Source of the DNA: Leptospira barantonii
Lineage (GTDB): Bacteria > Spirochaetota > Leptospiria > Leptospirales > Leptospiraceae
Reading direction: 5' to 3'
DNA: 64,000 bases
Assembly: GCF_002811925.1 (NCBI RefSeq)
Contig: NZ_NPDS01000003.1
Coordinates: 1-64,000, forward strand
The notes beneath the pieces are model-generated. The model searched no databases and was not told where the DNA came from. It saw only the letters and a list, made by a program, of their open reading frames with translations. The translations under genes and the position numbers were made by a program. Within the stretch, counting starts at the first letter, position 1, and each line of letters opens with the position of its first letter. Shown in pieces: positions 1 to 10,124 of this stretch.

Positions 1-8
1 TGCGCAAT

Positions 9-75
<67 letters not shown>

Positions 76-77
76 TA

Positions 78-171
<94 letters not shown>

Positions 172-392
172 GACTTTACTCCAGTTGTTCGCTGAAAACT
201 TCACCCGGATGGGTAAAGCGTCGTAAAAACCAATCTATAAAATCGAACGGACCCGGCAAGCAATTATTGTAAAAATTATTCCGAATTCCGAGTGAAATCG
301 AAGAAATTTTTTCGAAAATTCCCCCGAAAATCGGTTTTGAAAAAGCGGCTCCACGCCTCTCCTCGGGTCAATTTCTTGCATGGGATCGCATT

Positions 393-420
393 TTTTAATA
401 GACTATTTGGTCTATTAAAA
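393..420. promoter_or_regulatory. Perfect 11-bp inverted repeat, operator-like
   Basis: TTTTAATAGAC and GTCTATTAAAA are exact inverted repeats separated by a 6-base spacer (404-409). No T-tract follows on either strand in the arrangement expected of a terminator. The half-site AATAGAC/GTCTATT resembles operators bound by TetR-family repressors. No regulator gene lies next to it inside the window, so the assignment is an inference from symmetry only. Confidence 0.4.
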
Positions 421-497
421 TGAATTCATATTTTTGAATATATTAAAATTAGAATAAACTCAGCTCGAGGCAATCCGTCAATCAGCCGTAGTCATCT

Positions 498-1037
498 TCA
501 CCAAAGAATCGGATCCTTATACATTCTTTCGCGTTGAATCGGATCAAAGAACACGGTAAGATGATTTGTGAATAACTTACATCGATTCTCTTCTAAGATG
601 CGAGTGACGCCGATAAAGATTCGTTTTCCATTCTCCAGAATTAACTCGAGATCCTGAGGATAATCGTTTCGAGAGTAAGAATGAAACAACACACGATGAC
701 TGTCTTCGATGTATCTCCAATGAAGCCGAACGTCGACGATCGGGGAAGAATCGATTTGTTTTCTCCAAAGATCGCGGGCTTCGTGAAGTTGTTCCTCGTC
801 GTCCTTTGGAAAAACGGCCACGACGGTTTTTACGGAAATGCCAAAACCCCATCGAAGGGAGAATTCATCCTCGAAGCCGAAACGATGAATCCTCTGATCC
901 GATGTGAAAAGATAAACCGATCTGGAAACACTATGAGCACTTTCGAATATTTCAAAAGTTCCGTAATACTGCACGTTCTCGATCTTTTGTCCGATCAATT
1001 CCCTGCATCTTTGTTCCAAAGCGAGTTCGCTTTTCAT
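498..1037 (-). CDS. Hypothetical protein coupled to the giant LRR protein
   Basis: A 179-residue soluble protein with no signal peptide or membrane segment; I do not recognise the family. It has many charged and aromatic residues, and the C-terminal part contains DLELILENGKRIFIG, a beta-hairpin-like stretch. Its ATG overlaps the TGA of the upstream 1340-residue WGR/LRR/DUF4132 gene (ATGA, 1034-1037). This argues for translational coupling and a shared role, for example as a partner or accessory of the large protein. A regulatory function or an immunity function cannot be told apart from sequence. The gene is probably the last of a two-gene operon. Confidence 0.7.
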   Translation of the reverse strand: MKSELALEQRCRELIGQKIENVQYYGTFEIFESAHSVSRSVYLFTSDQRIHRFGFEDEFSLRWGFGISVKTVVAVFPKDDEEQLHEARDLWRKQIDSSPIVDVRLHWRYIEDSHRVLFHSYSRNDYPQDLELILENGKRIFIGVTRILEENRCKLFTNHLTVFFDPIQRERMYKDPILW

Positions 1038-4000
1038 TCTTCGTCGTCTTTATCCTTGGTTTCGAGAATTCTCTTCAAATCGTAAACGGTTTCCGAATAT
1101 AAAATCGGATTCACTTTTTGTAATGAATGCAATCTGAAATCCTCTTCTCCCCTCGGTTCGTCGTAGACGTAACTTCCCGTTTTGATCGATCCGGAATTTA
1201 CGAAGAAGAATTCTTTAATCGTGACTTTTTCGTCGTAGTCGTAGCTACTTACGTTCATCCCTTCGAGTTTTACGAAAACCTCGATTTCTTCGCCCGGAAA
1301 TACCTTTTTATACGAGGAAACCTCGCCCGCGTCCACGACCGAACCCCTTCTCCATCCGTATTTTTTAGCGCGGTATTTGAACGTACTTCCCGAAATTTCC
1401 CCGTCCTCGAATTGGCGGGACATCGTCTTATCCTTATCGCCGTCGGGAACGAGATGGATCGGGCGATTCAACTGAGGAAATGTCGGTTTAACGTCCTTCG
1501 TTTTAAATTTTTCGGCCCAATCCTTTTTCTCCACTTCGCTTAACAAATACGGATGAACCAAATAGATCTTCGCTTTTTCGTCGATCGTTACGGGTTTGTC
1601 TTCGATTGTAAGAATTTTATCGCCGTCCAAGTGAAACCGATTCGTTTCGACTTTTCCTTTGGAATCGAACGTCCAGACGAAATTCTGTGCACACGCGTTC
1701 GCCACGGGATTTTTGAGATAGAATTCCTTCCAATCCGCCACGGACCATTTTCTTTGTACGACCATGGAGTTTTCCAGGTTTCCGGAGAATTGACGAGCGG
1801 TTTCCTTTAAAAGAGAATTCTCCTCTTTTTGTTTTTTCTTTTCGGTTTCGTTTTGTTTCGGCGGGGTTTTGACCGGTTTGCCGTCCCCGTTCAGATATAC
1901 AAAGGAAAGACTCGGTGAGATTTTCACAGTATATTCCGTTTTTGAAATATTCAATTTTTTGCTAAGACCTTTGAATCCGAAATCGGGCAACATTTTATCC
2001 TGAAGTTCGTACGGAGTCAGTCCCATTCCGAACGCGATCGATTCGAACGCTTCTTCGGCGGCCTCCCTTACGTTCGGGTATTTCGCTTTAAATTTTTGAG
2101 CGATCCAATCCAAAGCGAGGGCCGCGTCGAGAGAACGGATCAAACCCAAACAAGCGCATGCGTTTAGATTGGTTTCCTTGATCGCCAAGGTTTCGATCGT
2201 GGACACGATGGAATCGTTTCCTAAAATCCCAAGAACACCGATCGCAAAACGGTTCGGGGCCTTAAAACCTCCGTTCTTTAGGATCAGACCCAAAAGTTTT
2301 TCGGAAAATTCTTTGCAGGAATTTTTGTCCACGAGCGCGATCACGTCCCGCAATTCCTTGTCCACAACGATTTCCGAAACCGTTTTTTGTCTATGGAACA
2401 AATAACGAACCTCGTCCGCGCTTAAAGGCTTTTTATCCTTCCAGAAAATTTTCGGAAGTTTAGATTCGTCCAACCACTTCGCGATCGGTTTTTCGAGTTT
2501 TCCCAATTTCTTTGCGATATCGATCCGAGTTTTCGCTTCCGCAACCGAAATCGAATTCGGTTGATCGTAGATCAGATCCGAAGCCAAGTTTCGAACCGCG
2601 TCGTTCTTTTCAGTTTCGATCAAAACCTTCAGACCTTGGATCGATTTTGGAGTATTCAATAAGCTTAATATAAGAGCGCCGGCTTCTCGAACGTGAGATT
2701 GTTTTTCTTTTAAAAGTTCGATCGCTTTGGGAACGACCGTTTCTTCCGGCAATCTGCTCAGAGCCATACAAGCGGTTTCGCTTACTTTTTTGAATTCGCT
2801 CTTCGCGATTTCCCAACTCTTATCGTAATACTTGTTATAATCCAAGTTGGAAAGAATTTGGAACGCCTGTCTGAAATGACCCGCGATATCGTCGTTTTTG
2901 ATCGTCATGTCCAAGGCTTCGCCGGCTATGTCGATTGCGGATTGACCGAGATACTTGACTGCGACCGCGGTCACCTTCAAATCCAAAACCTTCGTTTTTT
3001 CCACGTATGCGAATACTTCATCCTTGAGTGAGGAACCGAAATTCTTAAGAAGCCATTCTATGAACTCGGGAGTATTGTCCTCGTATCTGCGACCGTTCGT
3101 CAAGGACCAAGAGAATCGATACCCTCGATCTATGTTCGAGTTTTTCTTTTCGGAAATATAAACTAACACCGATTTGGCGAACTCGGAAGTTTTTTCAGAA
3201 TATTTTTTAGGCATCGCCTCGTACAGATCGTACATCAACTCCGCTTTGCAGGAAACACAGTCTATATTCTCGAATCGATCGAGAATGATCGGTTCCAAAA
3301 GTTCCGGTTTGATTCGGGTAAGAATTCCGAACGTCTCCAACGGAATGTGTTTTTTACCGTCCGTTCCGTCGTATTCCTTGATCTTCGTGATCTCTTCGAG
3401 ATGCGGTTCTATTTTTTTGAAATCCTCTCGGACATACAATTCCACGAAGGAAGAAGGTAAACTGTCCTTCAAAAACTGCGGCATCAATTCTTCCCCGTGA
3501 TCCAAAAGATAACGTCCTATCGAAGTGACTTTTTTGTCTTCGGTGAATACGAAGTCGTCCACGTTATGCGTTCTTTCCGAAAGAATCGCGGCCTCGTCTT
3601 GTCCTTGTTGTTTGAGTGCGCTCAAAACGTCCGCAAACAGGGAAGAATCCTCCGGATGCGCCGTAACCTCCCTGCCCAACCATCGATAAAAACTTTCGAA
3701 AAATCCCTTTTTATTCTTATCAAACGCCCAAGAACCCTGAGTGATATACGCGAGGATCCGATGATCGACCGCGGACCAATTTCTAAAGGAACTCAACACT
3801 TCCGTGATCGGCTGAAAGTAATAAAGATCGTCCTTAACCGTTTGGGGAACCTGGTCGCTTTCTCCTTGCAGATATTTTTGAAGTTCCGCGAATTTTTTGC
3901 GCGTATTCTCCTGATACATCTTCCCTTTAACGGCGCGATAAAATTTATCCAGAGAATCCTTGTGCGATTCCAAACTTTGTTTGAGGTCCGCGCCTTCGGA

Positions 4001-5056
4001 GACGATCGACCTCGTTTCTTTTTTTTCGGGAGAATCGCTCAAAAATTCCCGAATTGCCTCCACCCCTTCCTCCAGAATTTCTTCGGGAACGTTTTTGATC
4101 TCGTGACCTTCGAGTTCTAAGCGGGAAAGATTTTCAAGTTTCGTAAATTCCTTCGGAATCGAACGGATCGGACAATAGATCATCTGAAGAACTTCCAGAT
4201 TCTCCATTTCGAATATACATTCCGGAATATTTTTAAATAAGTTGAAGTTCAGTTCGAGTTCGGTCAGATTTTTCAAGTTAGCCAAACCGGAAGGCAATTC
4301 GGAAAGCCCGTTCGAACAAAGATTGAGTTCGTCTAGGTTTTCCAGATTTCCGATCGCATTCGAAATTGTTAATGGGCGTTTTCCTTTTTTGTCTTCTCCT
4401 TCTCGGTTGTAGGAGGCCCAGAGAAGCTTTAACGATTTTAAGGAACCGATACAATCCGGAAGCCCTTCGAGTTTTTCGTTGTGTTGAACGTAAAGATTGG
4501 TGAGATTTTTTAGATCGCCCAAAGAATCCGGAAGAGTTGAAATCCCGGTGCGTTCTATCGTAAGTCTTGTCAGCGAGGTTAATTCCCCCAGGGAAGAAGG
4601 AATCGTTTTCAGATTTTTACTGTCTCGGATTTCAAGGTCGTTCAGATTTTTCAACAAGCCCAAACGATCCGGGATTTCCGATACATTATGAATTTCTAAA
4701 TCTTCCAAAAACTCCAAGGTGAGAATTTCGTTCATCAAATCCACGGATTGATTTACGTCGATCTTGAGTTTTTCACTCTTTTGTTTTTTTGCGTCCGCAA
4801 GAATCTTCAGATCGAAGGGATTTACGTTTTTGATTCCGATCGGAACCTCTTCGTAACCTTCTTTGAGTTTTGCCTTTACGAGAGTTTCCGTTTTTTTCTC
4901 GCAGAGTTCTTTGGATGCGAAAGTTTCCTTTTCCGGTTTTTTCGCGTCTCCGTGTTTTTGTCCTTGAAGAATTGCGATCGATTTGAAATCGGAAGCGACC
5001 TCGATCGTAAAGAACTTTTCCGATCTTCCTTTTTGATAGATGAAGTTGCGAATCAT
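1034..5056 (-). CDS. WGR / leucine-rich repeat / HEAT / DUF4132 giant protein (MolR/YehI-like)
   Basis: About 1340 residues. The frame is open further upstream, to 5095, but the ATG at 5056 has AGGA about 7 bases before it and opens directly into a WGR-like domain (roughly residues 1-75, MIRNFIYQKGRSEKFFTIEV). Then come about ten leucine-rich repeats of the LPxxLGxLxxL type (residues about 110-330), a long alpha-helical region with HEAT-like repeats (about 550-1000), and a C-terminal DUF4132 domain (about 1100-1340) containing the typical KWSVADWKEFYLKNPVANAC and LVHPYLLS stretches. WGR plus DUF4132 is the layout of the Escherichia coli proteins MolR and YehI, whose biochemical role is not settled; the LRR block is an addition. 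No signal peptide, so probably cytoplasmic. The stop overlaps the start of the next gene. Confidence 0.85.
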   Translation of the reverse strand: MIRNFIYQKGRSEKFFTIEVASDFKSIAILQGQKHGDAKKPEKETFASKELCEKKTETLVKAKLKEGYEEVPIGIKNVNPFDLKILADAKKQKSEKLKIDVNQSVDLMNEILTLEFLEDLEIHNVSEIPDRLGLLKNLNDLEIRDSKNLKTIPSSLGELTSLTRLTIERTGISTLPDSLGDLKNLTNLYVQHNEKLEGLPDCIGSLKSLKLLWASYNREGEDKKGKRPLTISNAIGNLENLDELNLCSNGLSELPSGLANLKNLTELELNFNLFKNIPECIFEMENLEVLQMIYCPIRSIPKEFTKLENLSRLELEGHEIKNVPEEILEEGVEAIREFLSDSPEKKETRSIVSEGADLKQSLESHKDSLDKFYRAVKGKMYQENTRKKFAELQKYLQGESDQVPQTVKDDLYYFQPITEVLSSFRNWSAVDHRILAYITQGSWAFDKNKKGFFESFYRWLGREVTAHPEDSSLFADVLSALKQQGQDEAAILSERTHNVDDFVFTEDKKVTSIGRYLLDHGEELMPQFLKDSLPSSFVELYVREDFKKIEPHLEEITKIKEYDGTDGKKHIPLETFGILTRIKPELLEPIILDRFENIDCVSCKAELMYDLYEAMPKKYSEKTSEFAKSVLVYISEKKNSNIDRGYRFSWSLTNGRRYEDNTPEFIEWLLKNFGSSLKDEVFAYVEKTKVLDLKVTAVAVKYLGQSAIDIAGEALDMTIKNDDIAGHFRQAFQILSNLDYNKYYDKSWEIAKSEFKKVSETACMALSRLPEETVVPKAIELLKEKQSHVREAGALILSLLNTPKSIQGLKVLIETEKNDAVRNLASDLIYDQPNSISVAEAKTRIDIAKKLGKLEKPIAKWLDESKLPKIFWKDKKPLSADEVRYLFHRQKTVSEIVVDKELRDVIALVDKNSCKEFSEKLLGLILKNGGFKAPNRFAIGVLGILGNDSIVSTIETLAIKETNLNACACLGLIRSLDAALALDWIAQKFKAKYPNVREAAEEAFESIAFGMGLTPYELQDKMLPDFGFKGLSKKLNISKTEYTVKISPSLSFVYLNGDGKPVKTPPKQNETEKKKQKEENSLLKETARQFSGNLENSMVVQRKWSVADWKEFYLKNPVANACAQNFVWTFDSKGKVETNRFHLDGDKILTIEDKPVTIDEKAKIYLVHPYLLSEVEKKDWAEKFKTKDVKPTFPQLNRPIHLVPDGDKDKTMSRQFEDGEISGSTFKYRAKKYGWRRGSVVDAGEVSSYKKVFPGEEIEVFVKLEGMNVSSYDYDEKVTIKEFFFVNSGSIKTGSYVYDEPRGEEDFRLHSLQKVNPILYSETVYDLKRILETKDKDDEE

Positions 5057-5418
5057 ATTGGGTCCTAAGAATGGATTTGCCCGTTTTGCAAGCAAACATC
5101 CGGTTTGAAATCTGATTCTATAACAAGCCTTTTTTGATTTTTACGTCATTTTTAAATGGAAACAAACGAAAAGAATCAACATAGAATATTCAATATTTCT
5201 AATAAAATATAAATCGAAAAGGTTTCGGCGAACGGAATCATGAATCCGGTCAAAAACAGAATGTCGTTTTATAAGAAGCGGAAATTCTTAATTGTTCCGA
5301 CAAACAATCAATGGAAAAAGAGTTGAAACGATAACAAATGAAATATCGAGCCATTCGCAGATCGGGCGATGGGCAAATGCGAGACAAGGGAGAATGGAAA
5401 ACGAAATGTTTTTTAGTA
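5057..5418. other. Intergenic region upstream of the WGR/LRR gene
   Basis: AT-rich stretch between two minus-strand genes. It must carry the promoter of the WGR/LRR gene. A GAATATTC palindrome sits at 5185-5192. No further gene is supported; the short open frames here lack motifs and overlap the end of the EamA gene. Confidence 0.5.
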
Positions 5419-6312
5419 TTATTCTTTGTTTTTTCCGACCAATTCCGCCAAGATCAAACCACAGAATACGATCGCACAACCCGCAATTCGAATCGGCCCC
5501 GAAGATTCGCCTAACAAAAAATAAGCGATGATCGAAGAGAATACTGGTTCGAGAGAAAAAATGATTCCTACCCTTGTGGGAGAAACGTGGTGTTGATACT
5601 TCGTCTGCAAAAACGTGGTAAGGACCGAAGCCAAAAGCGCGTTATACAAAACACCGGGAATCAATCTCATGCTTGGATTCAACTTCGCTTCTTCGATTCC
5701 GGTCCAATGCAAAACGATCACGGAAACCAAGGCAAAAAAACCGGCGACAAAGGATTGATAAAAAACCGAAACGCGGATCGGAACGTTCGAACCCATTCGA
5801 TCCATCTGAATGATATACAGGGAAAAGAAAAGCGCGCCGCCGAGTGTGATCCAATCCCCGCTCGCAATTTGAAAGGAACCTTCCCTTCCGATTTCGCCCA
5901 AAAAGATCAGACTGATCCCGGTAAAAACCACCGCGGCCCCGAGAAGATTTCCTTTGGCGGGCATCCTTCGTTTGAAAAGCGCCTCTAAAAACGGAGTAAT
6001 GACGACTAACGTTCCGATTAAAAAAGAGGACTTTGTCGCGGTCGTCGTTTTTAATCCCACCGTTTCGCAGGCGAACCCGAGATACAAATACATTCCGAGC
6101 AAAAACGCGCCCGGAAACCATACTTTACCTTTTTTGAATTCTTTCCAAGCGAACGGAAGAAAGATCAGACTTGCGATTCCGAAACGAAGACCCAAAAAGA
6201 TCGACGGAGAAGTATCGCGAAGTCCGAAGATCGTCATGGTAAACGTTCCGCCCCAAATCAAAGTACAAAGTATGAGATAGGCCTCGTTTCCGAATTGTCC
6301 GATGCGAAACAT
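5419..6312 (-). CDS. EamA/DMT-family membrane transporter
   Basis: 297 residues with about ten hydrophobic helices in two halves, the duplicated EamA fold of the drug/metabolite transporter superfamily. The first half begins [20 protein letters not shown], and the motif region [16 protein letters not shown] is typical. The second half contains the [16 protein letters not shown] signature (near residue 255), the usual conserved end of EamA proteins. It sits in the inner membrane and probably exports a small metabolite or amino acid; the substrate is not readable. The start codon follows the stop of the M14 carboxypeptidase by two bases, with no clear Shine-Dalgarno of its own, so it is probably translated by coupling from the same mRNA. 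Confidence 0.9.
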   Translation of the reverse strand: MFRIGQFGNEAYLILCTLIWGGTFTMTIFGLRDTSPSIFLGLRFGIASLIFLPFAWKEFKKGKVWFPGAFLLGMYLYLGFACETVGLKTTTATKSSFLIGTLVVITPFLEALFKRRMPAKGNLLGAAVVFTGISLIFLGEIGREGSFQIASGDWITLGGALFFSLYIIQMDRMGSNVPIRVSVFYQSFVAGFFALVSVIVLHWTGIEEAKLNPSMRLIPGVLYNALLASVLTTFLQTKYQHHVSPTRVGIIFSLEPVFSSIIAYFLLGESSGPIRIAGCAIVFCGLILAELVGKNKE

Positions 6313-6314
6313 AA

Positions 6315-7841
<1,527 letters not shown>

Positions 7842-7993
7842 TCTTTTTAAATGATCGGAACTAGTTTGTCCCGATCGGCGCAAGAATCCAGAGATTTTTT
7901 AAAATACTTGCTTTGTCCGTTTCCTTTTTCAGTCTATCCTCATCCTAAATGATTCTTACCAAATCGGGAATCCTTTAGAACAGGAACCCTTTC

Positions 7994-8878
7994 ATGAAAT
8001 CGAAAATTCGTAACATTCTTCTTTTAACCGCGGTGATAGCGGCGGTTTCTTTGGGATGTATGTGCAGACTTCTCGCCGATTCGGCGGCTTGCGGAGGCAA
8101 GGAAATCCCCGGTATGAAATGTATTCCTTCCGGAGAATTCGTTCGAGGAAGCAACACACACGAATCGGATGAAAAACCCGAAGAGAAGGTTTATGTCAGC
8201 GACTTCTATATGGACACATACGAAGTCACGAACGAAGAATTCGACAAGTGCAAGAACGCCGGTAAATGTCAGGAATGTTTAAAAACAGGAAAGTGCAATT
8301 ACATCGGACCACGTTATGGTAAACCGTATTTAGGATCGAAACAACCCGCCGCGGGAATCAGCTGGTACACCGCAAAGGAATTCTGCGAATGGGCGGGCAA
8401 ACGTCTTCCCACCGAAGCAGAATGGGAAAAGGCCGCGAGAGGAACCAACGGAAATTTATATCCTTGGGGAAACGAACCCGCGACCTGCGAAAGAGCGATC
8501 ATCGAAGTCGGAGACATCAAAGGATGTGTGGCCAAAAAAACGGAGAAACCTCATCTGATGCCGACCGCAAACGTCGGAACCAGAGCGCCCGGAGTGTACG
8601 GCTTGTATGATATGGCCGGAAATTCCTGGGAATGGACCGCCGATTGGTATTCCACTTCCTTCAAAACTTGCGGAGATTCTTGTAGAGGAAAAGATCCGAA
8701 AGGACCTTGTGACGGAAAAGATGTCTGTCCGGGCCATACGAAAAAGGTTTTAAAAAGCGGTTCCTGGTGGTGGCCCGCAAGTTATGCGAGAGGTTCCAAA
8801 AGAAGATCCCATATCCCAGAAAATTTTCCGGAATACCATCACTTCGGATTCCGTTGTGCAAAGGATGCAAACAAATAA
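7994..8878 (+). CDS. SUMF1/FGE-sulfatase-domain lipoprotein
   Basis: 294 residues. Lipoprotein signal MKSKIRNILLLTAVIAAVSLGC with the acylated Cys at residue 22. The rest is a formylglycine-generating-enzyme-like (SUMF1) domain: IPSGEFVRGSN, MDTYEVTNEEF, AGISWYTAKEFCEWAGKRLPTEAEWEKAARG and the terminal HHFGFRCAKD are all family hallmarks. The position where true FGE enzymes carry two redox cysteines reads SYARGSKRRS here, so sulfatase-activating chemistry is not expected. Two cysteine-rich insertions (around residues 77-96 and 223-250) could form disulfides in the periplasm. Transcribed divergently from the carboxypeptidase. The role is likely binding or structural. Confidence 0.88.
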   Translation: MKSKIRNILLLTAVIAAVSLGCMCRLLADSAACGGKEIPGMKCIPSGEFVRGSNTHESDEKPEEKVYVSDFYMDTYEVTNEEFDKCKNAGKCQECLKTGKCNYIGPRYGKPYLGSKQPAAGISWYTAKEFCEWAGKRLPTEAEWEKAARGTNGNLYPWGNEPATCERAIIEVGDIKGCVAKKTEKPHLMPTANVGTRAPGVYGLYDMAGNSWEWTADWYSTSFKTCGDSCRGKDPKGPCDGKDVCPGHTKKVLKSGSWWWPASYARGSKRRSHIPENFPEYHHFGFRCAKDANK

Positions 8879-8879
8879 C

Positions 8880-9983
8880 ATGTTCAACAATTCTAAATTA
8901 GGAATTTATTTTATTCTTACGTTTCTCGTTCTCGGACTTTCGTTCTGCTCTGGCTCTGAAAAGATCAAAGAAAGCCAAAGCCGCTCCGCGTTAAGCGAAG
9001 AGGATCTCGTTTCCAAACTCGGAATTCTCAAGGAAACCCCGCAAGAAGTCCTCATTCCCACCAAATGGGACGTAGGTGATACCACCGTATCCAACGAGGA
9101 TCGTTTGGATCTTCTCATTCCTCACGTTCAAAACGTAGGAAACGCCTATGTGGGCGTGGGTTCGGAACAAAACCTTACGATCGCGGCTTGGGCGAAATCG
9201 GATTTCATTTATCTAATGGACTTCACTCAGATCGTAGTTCACGCAAACACGATCACGATTCTCTTTTTGAAAAAAGGGGAAAAGAAAGAGGACTTCATCC
9301 GTCTTTGGGGAAAGGAAGGAGAAAAGGAAGCGCTTGAATTGATTCAAACATCCCTTACCGATCCGGAAGTTTACAAGAAAGTTTACAAACAAGCTTCTCC
9401 GTTTATCCGCAAACGCCATAGAACCAATCTGATGCTTTCCAAAAAATACAATTACGGAATGTTTCAAACCGACGACGCGCAATACGCTTATATCCGCAAA
9501 CTTGCTGTCGAGGGAAGAATTTTCCCGGTTCGAGGAAACCTACTCGGAAACACAACGTTAACCGGAATCGGAAACACTTTGAAAAAAGCCGGTCACAAAG
9601 TGGGAATTATCTACTTCAGCAACGCGGAAGAATACTTCGCGTATCCGCAAGAATTTAAGAATTCGATTTTGAATCTTCCGGTCGACGACAAGTCTCTTGT
9701 TGTAAGAACGATTTCCGTTCGCAGAGATCTTTTTCCTTGGTCTCCCGGTTCCGAAATTTCTACGGACAGAGGTTTTCACTATTGTGTTCAAAAAATTTCC
9801 AATTTCCAAAAATGGTTGGCGAGCAACAAACCCGGTCTTCGTTCCCTTCAAATCATGGTCGAAGGCGGAACCGTGGATAAGAAAAACGGAATCACCGTCG
9901 TAGACAAGGATCCGGTCGTAACTCCGGCGCCTGCGACTACAACGCCGTCCAATCAAACAAAACCGGCTACGACCACTCCGTAA
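8880..9983 (+). CDS. Lipoprotein with methyltransferase-like uncharacterised domain
   Basis: 367 residues from the ATG at 8880, one base after the upstream stop; an ATG at 8865 is the alternative. The signal is MFNNSKLGIYFILTFLVLGLSFC with lipobox GLSFC. The mature part carries YVGVGSEQNLT, then GRIFPVRGNLLG, GHKVGIIYFSNAEEYF and LPVDDKSLVVRTIS. From memory these match a widespread uncharacterised family of SAM-methyltransferase-like fold whose members read YVGVGPEQN and TSNVEQYLF; no methyltransferase activity is established. The last 30 residues are rich in Thr and Pro, a likely linker. It follows the SUMF1 lipoprotein closely enough to share its transcript and ends before a strong terminator at 10016. 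Confidence 0.82.
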   Translation: MFNNSKLGIYFILTFLVLGLSFCSGSEKIKESQSRSALSEEDLVSKLGILKETPQEVLIPTKWDVGDTTVSNEDRLDLLIPHVQNVGNAYVGVGSEQNLTIAAWAKSDFIYLMDFTQIVVHANTITILFLKKGEKKEDFIRLWGKEGEKEALELIQTSLTDPEVYKKVYKQASPFIRKRHRTNLMLSKKYNYGMFQTDDAQYAYIRKLAVEGRIFPVRGNLLGNTTLTGIGNTLKKAGHKVGIIYFSNAEEYFAYPQEFKNSILNLPVDDKSLVVRTISVRRDLFPWSPGSEISTDRGFHYCVQKISNFQKWLASNKPGLRSLQIMVEGGTVDKKNGITVVDKDPVVTPAPATTTPSNQTKPATTTP

Positions 9984-10015
9984 GACCGATCCTATACAAT
10001 CAAATTTGAATATAC

Positions 10016-10047
10016 AAAAGCGGGCTTCAAGCCCGCTTTTCTTTTTT
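10016..10047 (+). terminator. Rho-independent terminator
   Basis: AAAAGCGGGC (10016-10025) and GCCCGCTTTT (10031-10040) form a perfect 10-bp stem around TTCAA, followed by CTTTTTT. It ends the two-lipoprotein transcript on the plus strand. Confidence 0.92.
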
Positions 10048-10124
10048 ATAGCTCGCTTGCGAATTCTTAAAAAATACTTTACACTTCTCCGATGGCCGAT
10101 TCACTCTGAATCGAATTTTGTATC

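Noticed and set aside
3497..4120. 207-codon plus-strand frame
   Set aside because: Antisense to the WGR/LRR/DUF4132 gene, whose own frame has clear domains; the composition is a mirror of that gene and no Shine-Dalgarno or motif is present.
5587..5988. 133-codon plus-strand frame
   Set aside because: Antisense to the EamA transporter; no motif.
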